From Roseobacter sp. (GTDB taxonomy: Bacteria; Pseudomonadota; Alphaproteobacteria; Rhodobacterales; Rhodobacteraceae), in assembly GCA_024636495.1 (NCBI GenBank), contig JAGXGZ010000057.1, positions 1 through 64,000 of the forward strand: 64,000 bases of DNA, given 5' to 3'. Position numbers and translations under genes: made by a program. How positions within the stretch are numbered: the first letter of the stretch is position 1; every line of letters begins with the position of its first letter. Positions 16,718 through 25,672 of the stretch are shown here, piece after piece. The notes beneath the pieces are model-generated. The model was not told the origin of the DNA. It saw only the letters and a program-made list of their open reading frames with translations, and did not search any database.

Positions 16718-17499
16718 GTTGTTGCTCCTGTTCGCACCATCTTGCCGTCGACAAAATGGATGCCGCATTCTTCTTTTTGTGTGTCGCGCCAACGCCCTGC
16801 GCGGGGGTCTTCGCCGGGCTTGACCTTGGATGTGCAGGGTGCGCAGCCGATGCTTGGATAGCCCTGCGCGACCAAAGGATGGCGCGGCAGGCGGTTCTCG
16901 GCGATATAGTCGGCGACGTCGCTGGCTTGCCAATGGGCAAGGGGGTTTACCTTGATGCGCGCGGGCGCATTTGGCGGGGTCTCGACCTCGAAAAATGGCA
17001 AGGACGCCCGGGTGCCGGACTGGAAGCGCTTGCGCCCCGTGATCCAGCCATCAAAGCCCTGCAATGCGTTTTGCAGCGGTACGGTCTTGCGAAACGCACA
17101 GCAGGCGTCGGGGTCGCGCTGATGCAATGTGCCGTCCGGGTCTTTTTCGAGGGTGTCCGCGGCCCGGATGATCTGCACGTTGCGCAGGCCCAACCGTTCG
17201 CTGAGGTCTTGTTGATAGACCAGCGTTTCGGCGAAAAGCATTTCCGTGTCGATGAAAAGCACCGGAAGATCGCGCTTCACCATTGCCGCCACGTGCAGCA
17301 ACGCTACGGATTCCGCGCCAAAGCTGGAAACGAGTGCAAGGTTTGGGACATTCGCAATGGCTGCGCGCAGAACGTCACCGGCGCTGTGATGCCGCAGACC
17401 GTCGTTCAGCGCGTCAACTTGCGCGGTCAGTACTGTGACGCGGTCCGGCCCTTCGGGGAGGATTTTTTGTCCATTTGGAATGAGAGTATCACGCGGCAT
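16714..17499 (-). CDS. cysH: Assimilatory adenylyl-sulfate (APS) reductase, [4Fe-4S] CysH type
   Basis: A 261-residue CysH that reduces activated sulfate to sulfite. The nucleotide-binding part reads ALVSSFGAESVALLH (residues 56-70). The cluster ligands C133-C134 (DACCAFRK) and C219/C222 (GCAPCTSK) are present, as is the catalytic tail ECGIHF with C245. The CC...CxxC motif marks the iron-sulfur enzymes that use APS, unlike the E. coli PAPS reductase that lacks it. Substrate choice is inferred from the motif. A longer frame extends to 17778 across cysI, but ATG 17499 gives the family N-terminus. It overlaps cysI by 11 bases and DUF934 by four. Confidence 0.93.
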   Translation of the reverse strand: MPRDTLIPNGQKILPEGPDRVTVLTAQVDALNDGLRHHSAGDVLRAAIANVPNLALVSSFGAESVALLHVAAMVKRDLPVLFIDTEMLFAETLVYQQDLSERLGLRNVQIIRAADTLEKDPDGTLHQRDPDACCAFRKTVPLQNALQGFDGWITGRKRFQSGTRASLPFFEVETPPNAPARIKVNPLAHWQASDVADYIAENRLPRHPLVAQGYPSIGCAPCTSKVKPGEDPRAGRWRDTQKEECGIHFVDGKMVRTGATT

Positions 17500-19153
17500 T
17501 GGCACGGGCTTCCGGATAAAGGGCAGCCTTGAAGGGGGCCAACCCGAGGCGGCGGTAGGTTTGCAGAAATGTCTCGGATGGATCTTGGCGTAGATCAAGG
17601 TAGCCGAAAACCAGCCGTTCAACCGCAGGAATGATCTCGTCTGCAGCAAAGCCCGGGCCTGCGCGTTCGCCAATCGCGGCGTCTTCACTGCCGTCACCAC
17701 CAAGGGTGATCTGGTAGTTTTCGACGCCAGCACGGTCGAGGCCAAGGATGCCGATATGGCCCACATGATGGTGACCACAGGCGTTGATGCAGCCCGAGAT
17801 CTTGATCTTGAGCGGGCCGACTTCGTGCTCCAGCTTCAGCTCGTCAAAGCGGGTCGCGATTTCCTGCGCGATCGGGATCGAGCGGGCGGTCGCCAGCGCG
17901 CAGTAATCCATGCCGGGGCAGGCAATGATATCGCTGATCAGGCCGATGTTGGCGGTGGCCAGCCCTACGTTTTTCAACGCGGCATGAAGCGCGGGAAGAT
18001 CGCTGCGGTGGACATGGGGCAAGATCACGTTCTGCTCGTGGCTGATGCGCAGCTCGTCATGGCCGTAGGTCGCCGCCAGATCCGCCATCACATGCATTTG
18101 TTGCGAGGTGGCGTCGCCCGGCGTGGCACCATGGGCCTTGAGGCTGATCGACACGATGGCATAGCCCGGCGCGTGGTGGTCCGACAGATTGGTGTCGGCC
18201 CAGCTGCGAAAGATGGGATCACTGTCATAGGCTGCGGCATAGGCGTCCAGCGGAGCGGTTTTGAACGTCGGTTTGGCGAAATCCGCCTCGATCCGGGCCA
18301 GCATCTGTTGGTCCACGCCTGTGAACTGAGGGCGGATCAGCGCATAACGTTCGTCGACGCGGGTGCGGATATCTTCGATGCCGTTTTCATGCACCGTGAT
18401 CTTGATGCGCGCTTTATACTTGTTATCGCGGCGTCCCAGCAGGTTATAGACCGACACGATGGCCTCGAGCGTGGGCAGCAGGTCTTCGCTTGCGACGAAA
18501 TCATAGAGCACCTTGCCGATCATCGGCGTCCGGCCAAGGCCACCGCCAACGATGACCTGAAAGCCAAGCACGCCGTCTTGTTCGACAATTTGCAAGCCGA
18601 TGTCATGGGCTTTGATCACCGCACGGTCATGCGCGGCACCCGACACGGCGACCTTGAACTTGCGCGGCAGGAACTGGAATTCGGGGTGATCGGTGGACCA
18701 TTGGCGGATCAACTCGGCCACGGGGCGGGGGTCCGCGACCTCGTCTGCGGCAGCACCTGCGAAATGGTCAGCCGTGACGTTGCGGATCGTATTCCCCGAG
18801 GTCTGGATTGCATGCATGTTCACTTCGGCCAAGGCATCCAGCATATCGGGCACATCGCGCAGTTTCGGCCAGTTATACTGGATGTTCTGGCGCGTGGTAA
18901 AATGGCCATAGCCCTTGTCCCACTTTTCAGCGATATCTGCCAGCTTGTGCATCTGTGCGCCGTTGAGCGTGCCATACGGGATCGCCACGCGCAGCATATA
19001 GGCGTGCAGTTGCAGATAGAGGCCGTTCATCAGGCGCAGCGGCTTGAATTCATCCTCGGTCAGCGAGCCGTCGATCCGGCGTTCAACCTGCGCGCGGAAT
19101 TGGGCGTTGCGTTCGGCCAGAAAGGCGTCGTCGAATTCGGTATAGCTGTACAT
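17489..19153 (-). CDS. cysI: Siroheme sulfite reductase (nitrite/sulfite reductase family)
   Basis: A 554-residue siroheme/[4Fe-4S] reductase that takes sulfite to sulfide with six electrons. The two-fold ferredoxin-like architecture is visible: FTTRQNIQYNW near 85-95 and the second ISHEQNVILPHV near 370. The cluster/siroheme cysteines are C412 and C418 (ACPGMDYC) and C455 and C459 (SGCINACGHHH). Genomic context with cysH and cysG argues for sulfite rather than nitrite as substrate. The start ATG overlaps the DUF2849 stop by one base (TAATG). The electron donor is probably ferredoxin, in line with the nearby fpr. Confidence 0.94.
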   Translation of the reverse strand: MYSYTEFDDAFLAERNAQFRAQVERRIDGSLTEDEFKPLRLMNGLYLQLHAYMLRVAIPYGTLNGAQMHKLADIAEKWDKGYGHFTTRQNIQYNWPKLRDVPDMLDALAEVNMHAIQTSGNTIRNVTADHFAGAAADEVADPRPVAELIRQWSTDHPEFQFLPRKFKVAVSGAAHDRAVIKAHDIGLQIVEQDGVLGFQVIVGGGLGRTPMIGKVLYDFVASEDLLPTLEAIVSVYNLLGRRDNKYKARIKITVHENGIEDIRTRVDERYALIRPQFTGVDQQMLARIEADFAKPTFKTAPLDAYAAAYDSDPIFRSWADTNLSDHHAPGYAIVSISLKAHGATPGDATSQQMHVMADLAATYGHDELRISHEQNVILPHVHRSDLPALHAALKNVGLATANIGLISDIIACPGMDYCALATARSIPIAQEIATRFDELKLEHEVGPLKIKISGCINACGHHHVGHIGILGLDRAGVENYQITLGGDGSEDAAIGERAGPGFAADEIIPAVERLVFGYLDLRQDPSETFLQTYRRLGLAPFKAALYPEARANAA

Positions 19154-19446
19154 TACAGGGTCTCCTGTTTGCCGTGGGCATAGTTTGACGGGCCTTTGGC
19201 GCGGAACGCCTCGCGGAAATGGACGGGCTGCGGCACCGGATCGGGGTCGACATCGGCCAGATAGACGCCGACGACCAGGTCGATTTGCTGGCTCGCGTCA
19301 ATCATGCGCAGGTCTGCGTCGGCTTCGTCGGTCAAAACCTCGGCCTTAGCCAGATCGCGGGTCCAGCCGGTGGCGGTTTGATAGATCACATCGCCCTCAA
19401 GCAGGGCGTTAGCGGTGACAACTTTGGGGGTAAAGGGCTTGGCCAT
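19153..19446 (-). CDS. DUF2849 family protein
   Basis: A 97-residue DUF2849 protein (KVVTANALLEGDVIYQTATGWTRD at the N-terminus). In alphaproteobacteria this family typically sits between cysG and cysI, as here, with one-base overlaps on both sides. No catalytic motif or membrane segment is seen. A role linked to siroheme delivery or sulfite reductase assembly is suggested only by this conserved position. Confidence 0.85.
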   Translation of the reverse strand: MAKPFTPKVVTANALLEGDVIYQTATGWTRDLAKAEVLTDEADADLRMIDASQQIDLVVGVYLADVDPDPVPQPVHFREAFRAKGPSNYAHGKQETL

Positions 19447-20840
19447 TATGCCATCTCCTCTTGCAGAATTTCTGTTGAGGCCAATGCTGCCGCGCGGGGG
19501 GCAAGGCCATAGAAGGTAAGCGCGGGGCCGTTCATTTCGGCGTCCATCAAATCGGCGGGCAGACGGTCCAGCGTGGTTTCCAGAATGCGCTGTTCGGGCC
19601 GCGAGGCGTTTTCGATCACGGTTACAGGCGTGTTGCGGTCAGCGCCGTGCATGATCAGGCGACCCTGGATAAAGCGGGCGGATTTCTTGCCCATATAGAT
19701 CGCGGCGACTTCGCCCGGACGGGCAAGGGCAGCCCAATCATGATCGGCGAACCCTTTCATGTCGTGGCCGGTCAGGAACCGGACCGACGCATTGCGGTCG
19801 CGCTTGGTCAGGCTTTGACCGATGGCCGCGACAGCAGCAGAGGCCGATGTGATCCCCGGCACGATATGCCAGCCGATGTTATGGGCATCGACGGCATCGA
19901 TTTCTTCGTCCAGACGACCGAACACGGTGGCATCACCTGATTTCAGGCGTACGACCTGCGCACCGCCGCTGGCATGTTCCACCAGCAGATCGTTGATCGT
20001 CTGTTGCGATGTCGACGGGCCAAAGCCTTCTTTGCCGACGTCGATCATCAGCGCCTCGCGGCGGGCCAGCTCGAGGATCTCGGGGCTGATCAAGCGGTCG
20101 TAAATCACCACATCAGCCTCGTCCAAGGCGCGGCGGGCCTTGAGCGTCAGCAGTTCCGGATCGCCGGGGCCACCGCCAACAAAGGCGATGTGACCGGGGC
20201 GCGCGGCGCGCGATAAATGATCGTTCAGCAAATCATCAAGTGCGGCCTCAACAGCCGTTTCGCCGTCAGCCACCACGCGGGGGCCTGCGTTGAAGTAGTA
20301 GTCACGCCAGAAATCGCGGCGCGGACGGCCAAAGGGCAGGGCGTCTGCCATCTTGCGAAACCCTTTGCCGATGCGCGCCAGTGACCCCAGTGTCGCGGGC
20401 AGGCGTTCTTCAAGATCGGCCTTGATCGCGCGGGCCAGCACGGGGGCCGCCCCTTCGGTGCCGATGGCAATGGTGACGGGATCGCGGTCCACGATGGCGG
20501 GGGTGATAAAGGCGCTGTCATGCAGGTTATCGACAATGTTAACCAGCGCCCCTTCGGCGCGGGCAATCGCGGCGGTGCGGGCGTCCTCGACCGCGTCTTC
20601 GTCGGCGGCATAGAACAGTTTGGCGCACAGAACATCCCCAAGGCGCAGCGCGCGGGTGTGCAGCGTGATGCGACGCGCGTCGGCCCATTGCACCAGCTCG
20701 GGCGCGGGGTCGGTTGCATAAACGCTGATCTTGGCTTGGGTTTTCATCAACAAGCGCAGCTTGGCCAAGGCAGCGTCGCCGCCGCCTGACAATACGATGC
20801 GCTGTCCTTTGGTCGAAAGAAAGATAGGGAAGTGATCCAT
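19446..20840 (-). CDS. cysG: Siroheme synthase CysG (trifunctional)
   Basis: A 464-residue fusion. The N-terminal precorrin-2 dehydrogenase/ferrochelatase part covers about residues 1-200, with the NAD-binding IVLSGGGDAALAKLRLL. The C-terminal uroporphyrinogen III methyltransferase covers about 215-450, with AFVGGGPGDPELLTLKA, VVIYDRLISPEIL, VVRLKSGDATVFGR and VPGITSASAA. It converts uroporphyrinogen III to siroheme, the prosthetic group of the downstream CysI. It is the first gene of the operon cysG-DUF2849-cysI-cysH-DUF934, whose genes all overlap. It diverges from an Lrp/AsnC regulator across a 139-bp gap with repeated GAACAT half-sites. Confidence 0.95.
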   Translation of the reverse strand: MDHFPIFLSTKGQRIVLSGGGDAALAKLRLLMKTQAKISVYATDPAPELVQWADARRITLHTRALRLGDVLCAKLFYAADEDAVEDARTAAIARAEGALVNIVDNLHDSAFITPAIVDRDPVTIAIGTEGAAPVLARAIKADLEERLPATLGSLARIGKGFRKMADALPFGRPRRDFWRDYYFNAGPRVVADGETAVEAALDDLLNDHLSRAARPGHIAFVGGGPGDPELLTLKARRALDEADVVIYDRLISPEILELARREALMIDVGKEGFGPSTSQQTINDLLVEHASGGAQVVRLKSGDATVFGRLDEEIDAVDAHNIGWHIVPGITSASAAVAAIGQSLTKRDRNASVRFLTGHDMKGFADHDWAALARPGEVAAIYMGKKSARFIQGRLIMHGADRNTPVTVIENASRPEQRILETTLDRLPADLMDAEMNGPALTFYGLAPRAAALASTEILQEEMA

Positions 20841-20875
20841 GATGCTGTCCTTGCGCTTGCCTTAGGGTATATATA

Positions 20876-20929
20876 GGAAATAATTCCGATAAGACGCTAG
20901 ATGTCTGAACATATAAGAACATTCGTTCT
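20876..20929. promoter_or_regulatory. Candidate operators between cysG and the Lrp/AsnC gene
   Basis: Three elements lie in the divergent promoter gap. GGAA-N4-TTCC sits at 20876-20887. GAACAT occurs at 20907-20912 and again at 20917-20922, exactly 10 bp apart. The second copy forms the inverted repeat AGAAC-ATTC-GTTCT at 20916-20929. Helically phased half-sites suit an Lrp-type regulator, but binding is inferred. Confidence 0.5.
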
Positions 20930-20979
20930 AATTGGCAGGCAACTTAGAACACCAGACCACAAACCAAAGGATAGGCAGA

Positions 20980-21441
20980 ATGGACGTTCGGATAGACGAG
21001 GTAGATCGGAAGATTTTGGCGCAGCTTCAACGCGATGCAAGCCAGTCATTGGACGATATTGCCCGTGAAGTGGGCAGTTCCAAGACGCCCGTTTGGAACC
21101 GGATTCGCAAATTACGCGAGGCAGGTGTGATCGGCCAGCACACGGTCGTTCTGGATGCCGAGGCCTTGGGGTTCGAGGCGTGTTTCTTCGTCCTGATCCG
21201 TACTTCGGAACACGAGGCTGACTGGCAAGCGAACTTTCTTAAGGCACTGCAAGACCGCCCCGAGGTGCAAGAAGCGCACCGATTGGCGGGCGATATCGAC
21301 TATATTTTAAAGGTTCGGGTCAAGAATGCCCGCGCCTATGATGCGTTCTATCAGGCGCTGATCTCAGAGGTACGGGTGCACAACGTGACAGCGCTTTTGT
21401 CGATGGAAGAGATCAAATCGACCACGATGCTGCCACTGTGA
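20980..21441 (+). CDS. Lrp/AsnC-family transcriptional regulator
   Basis: A 153-residue Lrp/AsnC protein. The N-terminal helix-turn-helix is RIDEVDRKILAQLQRDASQSLDDIAREVGSSKTPVWNRIRKL in pattern, followed by the effector (RAM) domain with GFEACFFVLIRT and the GDIDYILKVRV segment. TTG 20932 is an alternative start, but ATG 20980 has AAAGG eight bases upstream and gives the family N-terminus. Its divergence from the siroheme/sulfite-reduction operon makes that operon its likely target, with sulfur amino acids as possible effectors; both are inferred. It converges with the P450 gene, with seven bases between the stops. Confidence 0.88.
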   Translation: MDVRIDEVDRKILAQLQRDASQSLDDIAREVGSSKTPVWNRIRKLREAGVIGQHTVVLDAEALGFEACFFVLIRTSEHEADWQANFLKALQDRPEVQEAHRLAGDIDYILKVRVKNARAYDAFYQALISEVRVHNVTALLSMEEIKSTTMLPL

Positions 21442-21448
21442 TGCCTGT

Positions 21449-22630
21449 CTAGCATTCAACCATCAGCCGGTCGAGTTTGTGGAAATGATAGCTGTCGGCA
21501 AAGCGCGGAGGCTGCGTCAGGCGCAGCTTTGGCGCATGCGCAATCAGGGCGCGCAGGCCGATCTGCATTTCCAGACGTGCCAGCGGGGCGCCGACGCAGA
21601 AGTGCAAACCGCCCCCAAAGGCCGCGTGGGGTGTCGCGGCGCGCGTTGGATCAAACCGATCAGGGTCGGGATATACCGCAGGGTCACGCCCCGCAGCGCC
21701 CAATACCAAGGCAATTTTCTTGCCTTTTGCCAAGGGGATACCGCCTAGATCGATGTCCTCATAGGCAAAGCGTTCGAACACATGCAGCGGCGGATCGTAG
21801 CGCAGGATTTCCTCTACCGTGGCAGCAATCCTGTCAGCCGCAAAAGCATCCGCAGGCGTGTCATGGCCAAGCAAACAGGCCACCCCGTTGCCAAGCGCAT
21901 GCACCGTAGCCTCGTGGCCTGCGTTCAGCAGCAAGATGCAGGTCCCGATAAGCGCGTCGGTGCTTAGCCGTTCGCCATCCTGCTCGGCGGCGATCAGTTG
22001 GGTGATCAGATCATCGCGGGGGTCTTGGCGACGCAGGTCCACATACCCGCGCAGAAACGCGGTGAAATCGGCGGCAGCCGCGTTTGCGGCGTCCTCAATC
22101 TTGCGGGTGCGGCCAACTTGATAGATCGCCACCATGGCGTTCGACCAGCGCAAAAGATCCGGCCACATGTCTTCGGGCACCCCCAAAAGCCGCGCAATGA
22201 TGCGCACGGGCAGCTGCGTGCAAAAAGCGGGGATCAGGTCGAACGGCCCCTTGGGCAGGGCGGTCAGCAGCTCGGCGGCGATCGCTTCGATCTCGAGGGC
22301 CAGCGCTGCGATCCGCCGCGAGGTAAAGGCGCGCAGCACCAGACCGCGCAGGCGCGTGTGGGTCGGCGGCTCAAGCTCGAGCATGGAATGTTGATCGACC
22401 GCGTGAAAATCCGTCAGATGCGCAGGGACTGGCTGGCGTTGATCGGCGGGAATTTCGCGCCCCAAGCGGCGGTCGCGCAACAAGGCCTGAACGGTCGCCG
22501 CGTCAAACGCCGCCAGCATGCCGTAGTCTTCCCAATAGACCACCGGCCCGATTGCGCGAGCACGGGCATAGGCCGCATAGGGATTTTGCACAAACTCGGG
22601 GTCTCGCGGGGATTGGAGAAAGGTTTTCAT
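21449..22630 (-). CDS. Cytochrome P450
   Basis: A 393-residue soluble bacterial P450. The oxygen-activation motif in helix I reads AGHEAT (residues 237-242), where the usual AGxET/D-T is slightly varied. The helix K ExxR is EILR (274-277). The heme loop is FGGGLHFCVGAPLARLE with the axial cysteine C345. ATG 22630 was chosen over an upstream start because the N-terminus then matches the family. No ferredoxin or ferredoxin reductase lies next to it, so its redox partner and substrate are unknown. It is divergent from dctB with 58 bases between starts. Confidence 0.92.
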   Translation of the reverse strand: MKTFLQSPRDPEFVQNPYAAYARARAIGPVVYWEDYGMLAAFDAATVQALLRDRRLGREIPADQRQPVPAHLTDFHAVDQHSMLELEPPTHTRLRGLVLRAFTSRRIAALALEIEAIAAELLTALPKGPFDLIPAFCTQLPVRIIARLLGVPEDMWPDLLRWSNAMVAIYQVGRTRKIEDAANAAAADFTAFLRGYVDLRRQDPRDDLITQLIAAEQDGERLSTDALIGTCILLLNAGHEATVHALGNGVACLLGHDTPADAFAADRIAATVEEILRYDPPLHVFERFAYEDIDLGGIPLAKGKKIALVLGAAGRDPAVYPDPDRFDPTRAATPHAAFGGGLHFCVGAPLARLEMQIGLRALIAHAPKLRLTQPPRFADSYHFHKLDRLMVEC

Positions 22631-22688
22631 ACGCGCAGGAATACCGCCCGCTCTGGTCTTTGCAAGCGGGGCGGTGCAAATTACCAGC

Positions 22689-24443
22689 ATGAACACCGGA
22701 TTAGGTCGCCGCATCGCGACATGGCTGATATTTTTGACAACCGTTGCGGCCCTTGCTGCCGGGATCTGGCGCTATGCATATCTGCAAGGGCTGGATCAAC
22801 TCGGGGCGCGCGGCGAGGCCGATTTGTCCTTGGCCAGTGACCGTCTTGTGGGGCAATTGCAACGCTACCGCGATCTGGCGGTGTTTTTGGCGGACCATCC
22901 GCAGGTGCATGAAATCCTGCGGGATCAAATCCCGGGTGCAGCGCGCGATTTCTTGCAGGACGTGGCGGATAAATCGGCGGCGCTTGACGTGCAGGTGGTG
23001 GACCGTGGCGCGCGGGTTCTGGCCTCGCCGCAAACTGCGCCGGGGGCGGTTTTGATCGATCAGCCTTTCGTGCGCCGTGCCCTGCGCGGCGCGCTTGGTT
23101 GGGGTCACGGCCCAAGCCTGCCCCTGACAGACAGGGCGTTTTTTCATGCGGCCCCGGTGTTTGACGGCGCGGGTCAGGTGCAAGGGGCGGTCATCGTCTC
23201 GACCGATCTGAACGGCATCGACTATGACTGGCGCGGCAGCAATCCGGCGGCATTTTTCACGGATGACGCTGGCGTCGTGCAGATCGCAAACCGCTCTGAG
23301 ATGTTGTTTTGGCAAAGACCCCTGGGCGAGCCGGGGCTGATCCGCGCAGACGGTACTGCGCTGGATTTCGAAGCCCGCTATGTCAAGGATCACGAGATCT
23401 GGCGGATGGGGTGGGGGCCGTATCTGCCCGATGAGGCGCTGCATCTGACCAAGCCGCTTTTGGTGGTGGGCCTGACGGGTGAAGTGTTACTGGATGTCGC
23501 CCCCGCCCGCCGTTTGGCCTTGGCGCAGGCAGCGGCGGTGGCCGCGCTGTGTCTGGCTTTTGGGGCGCTGCTGTTTTTGGCGACTGAACGGCGCAGGACC
23601 CTGACGCAGGCGAACCTAAAGCTGGAACGGCAGGTGTCCAAACGCACCGCCGCCCTGAACACCAGCAACACCGAATTGCGCCGCGAGGCTGCCGAGCGCG
23701 AGGAGGCTCAGGCCGCCTTGCGCCGCGCGCAATCCGATCTGGTGCAGGCGGGCAAGCTGTCGGCCTTGGGGCAAATGTCGGCAGGGATCAGTCATGAGCT
23801 GAACCAGCCTTTGATGGCAATCCGGTCTTTCGCCGAAAACGCCACGCAGTTCATGGCCCGAGACAAGCCCGAGCGGGCGAACGAGAACCTGACGCGGATT
23901 TCCGAAATGGCGGAGCGGATGGCGCGGATCATCCAGAACCTGCGCGCCTTTGCCCGTCAGGAAAGCGTGCCACAAACCCGCGTGGATCTGACCCGTGTCA
24001 TCGCCAGCGCGGTTGAGCTGACGGAAGGGTATTTGCGCGATGCCGACGTCACCTTGGTTTACCGCGACCCCCAAGGCCCGGTTTGGGTGCGCGGGGGCGA
24101 AGTGCGGCTGGCGCAGGTGTTTGTAAATCTCATTTCCAACGCCGCAGATGCCATGACGGGGGGCAAGATCAGGCGGTTGACGATTGACATTGACCAAGCT
24201 GATGGCGTGTCGGTTCGGTTCAGGGACACAGGGCCGGGAATTGAAATGCCCGACAAGGTGTTCGATCCGTTCTACACCACCAAATCCGTCGGCGGGGCCA
24301 GCGGCATGGGGCTGGGTCTGTCCATCAGCTATGGTATCGTCCAAAGCTTTGGTGGACAAATACGGGGCAGCAATCTGGACGGGGGCGGGGCCATGTTCAC
24401 GGTCCGGCTTGAGCGCGCAGAAGATGTGGAAGATGCAGCATGA
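22689..24443 (+). CDS. dctB: C4-dicarboxylate sensor histidine kinase DctB-like
   Basis: A 584-residue membrane sensor kinase. One membrane segment lies near residues 9-25 (ATWLIFLTTVAALAAGIW) and a second near 275-300 (LALAQAAAVAALCLAFGALLF). They enclose a periplasmic double-PAS-like domain of about 245 residues, as in DctB. A coiled coil follows, then the dimerisation domain with the phosphorylated histidine H369 in GISHELNQPLMAIRSFAENA. The ATPase boxes are NLISNAADAM (N), FRDTGPGIEM (G1) and SGMGLGLSISYGIVQSFGG (G2). ATG 22689 is preferred over the GTG at 22674. It overlaps dctD by four bases and sits upstream of the TRAP genes it probably controls. Confidence 0.92.
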   Translation: MNTGLGRRIATWLIFLTTVAALAAGIWRYAYLQGLDQLGARGEADLSLASDRLVGQLQRYRDLAVFLADHPQVHEILRDQIPGAARDFLQDVADKSAALDVQVVDRGARVLASPQTAPGAVLIDQPFVRRALRGALGWGHGPSLPLTDRAFFHAAPVFDGAGQVQGAVIVSTDLNGIDYDWRGSNPAAFFTDDAGVVQIANRSEMLFWQRPLGEPGLIRADGTALDFEARYVKDHEIWRMGWGPYLPDEALHLTKPLLVVGLTGEVLLDVAPARRLALAQAAAVAALCLAFGALLFLATERRRTLTQANLKLERQVSKRTAALNTSNTELRREAAEREEAQAALRRAQSDLVQAGKLSALGQMSAGISHELNQPLMAIRSFAENATQFMARDKPERANENLTRISEMAERMARIIQNLRAFARQESVPQTRVDLTRVIASAVELTEGYLRDADVTLVYRDPQGPVWVRGGEVRLAQVFVNLISNAADAMTGGKIRRLTIDIDQADGVSVRFRDTGPGIEMPDKVFDPFYTTKSVGGASGMGLGLSISYGIVQSFGGQIRGSNLDGGGAMFTVRLERAEDVEDAA

Positions 24444-25669
24444 GCAGAATGGTATTGCTGGTCGATGATGATGCGCCGGTGCGCGAGGCGCTGAGCCAGA
24501 CACTGGAGTTGGCAGATGTCGCCGTGATCGCCGCCGGTTCTTTTGTCGCAGCCAAAGACAGAATTACGGCGGGGTTTGAGGGGATTATCCTGTCGGACAT
24601 GCGGATGCCGGGGCGCGACGGGTTTCACCTGTTGGACTATGCCCGTGCGCAAGACCCTGACTTGCCGGTAATTTTATTGACGGGCGAGGGGGACATCCCG
24701 ATGGCTGTGCGGGCCATGGAACGCGGCGCGTTCGATTTTCTGGAAAAGCCCTGCGCGCCCGCATCGCTATTGGCGGTGATCGAACGCGCGTTGAAAACCC
24801 GTGCACTGGTCTTGGATAACCGGCGACTGTTACGGCTGGTTGAAAAAGGCGACCCTGCTGCGCGGCTTATTTTTGGCACGTCCGATCTGGCTGAAACCCT
24901 GCGCGCCAAAGTGCGGCGGGCGGCGCGCACCGATGCAGAAGTCTTGGTGACAGGGCCGTATGGGTCGGGCATCTCGAAGGTTGCAGAAGTGATCCACCTG
25001 TCCTCGCAACGCTCGAAAGCGCCTTTTGTGAAACGTGCGGGCGAAGGGCTGAGCGTGAGCGATCTAAGCGACGCTTTACTGGCCGCAGCAGGGGGCAGCC
25101 TGTTTCTGGACGAGGTCACCCATCTGCCCGCCCAAACCCAGCTGAGCCTGATCGAAGCGCTGGAAAATGCCGCCGATGTGCGCCTGATTGCGGGCAGCAC
25201 GCAGGATTTGTCAGCGCTGGTCGGCGAGGGGCGTTTCCACGCCGATCTTTATTACCGGCTCGAGGTGATGCCGGTGCCTATTCCGTCCCTTGCAGAGCGG
25301 CCAGAGGATATCCCGGATTTGTTCCGCCGCTACGTCGATCAGGCGGCCGAGCAATCCGGCCTGAACGCACCCGAGGTGACCCCGCAGATTATTGCGGGTT
25401 TGTTGGCGCGCGACTGGCCTGGCAATGCACGTGCCCTGATGTCGGCGGCCATGCGTTTTGTCATGGGCGTGGCCGAGGATGCAGGGTCCGATGCGCAGCT
25501 TGGCCTTGCAGAACAAATGGCGCAGGTCGAACAAACCTTGTTGCGTGCAGCCCTCAGGCGGGCCGGGGGGCAGGCGAGCACCGCGGCCAAAGCCCTGCGG
25601 TTGCCGCGCAAAACCTTCTACGACAAGCTGACCCGCTACGGGATTCGGGCAGAGGATTATCGCGCCTAA
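24440..25669 (+). CDS. dctD: DctD-like response regulator with degenerate sigma-54 activator domain
   Basis: A 409-residue response regulator. The receiver domain (1-115) is complete: acidic pair D9/D10/D11, phosphoacceptor D53 (LSDMRMPG), T81 and K103. A shortened AAA+ domain follows (about 140-350). Its Walker A reads GPYGSGIS at 172-179, with isoleucine at the position of the essential lysine. The GAFTGA loop expected between about 196 and 218 is missing. Walker B (LFLDE, 221-225) and WPGNARAL (326-333) remain. A FIS-type helix-turn-helix ends the protein (STAAKALRLPRKTFYDKLTRYG). DNA binding and phosphorylation look intact, but ATP-driven sigma-54 remodelling does not. It overlaps dctB by four bases; the TRAP genes follow. 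Confidence 0.9.
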   Translation: MSRMVLLVDDDAPVREALSQTLELADVAVIAAGSFVAAKDRITAGFEGIILSDMRMPGRDGFHLLDYARAQDPDLPVILLTGEGDIPMAVRAMERGAFDFLEKPCAPASLLAVIERALKTRALVLDNRRLLRLVEKGDPAARLIFGTSDLAETLRAKVRRAARTDAEVLVTGPYGSGISKVAEVIHLSSQRSKAPFVKRAGEGLSVSDLSDALLAAAGGSLFLDEVTHLPAQTQLSLIEALENAADVRLIAGSTQDLSALVGEGRFHADLYYRLEVMPVPIPSLAERPEDIPDLFRRYVDQAAEQSGLNAPEVTPQIIAGLLARDWPGNARALMSAAMRFVMGVAEDAGSDAQLGLAEQMAQVEQTLLRAALRRAGGQASTAAKALRLPRKTFYDKLTRYGIRAEDYRA

Positions 25670-25672
25670 GCC

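Noticed and set aside
17756-19183. A 475-codon open frame on the plus strand opposite cysI
   Set aside because: It is the antisense of cysI, which has full family motifs (ACPGMDYC, SGCINACG). High GC with biased third positions produces such shadow frames; no domain is recognisable in the antisense product.
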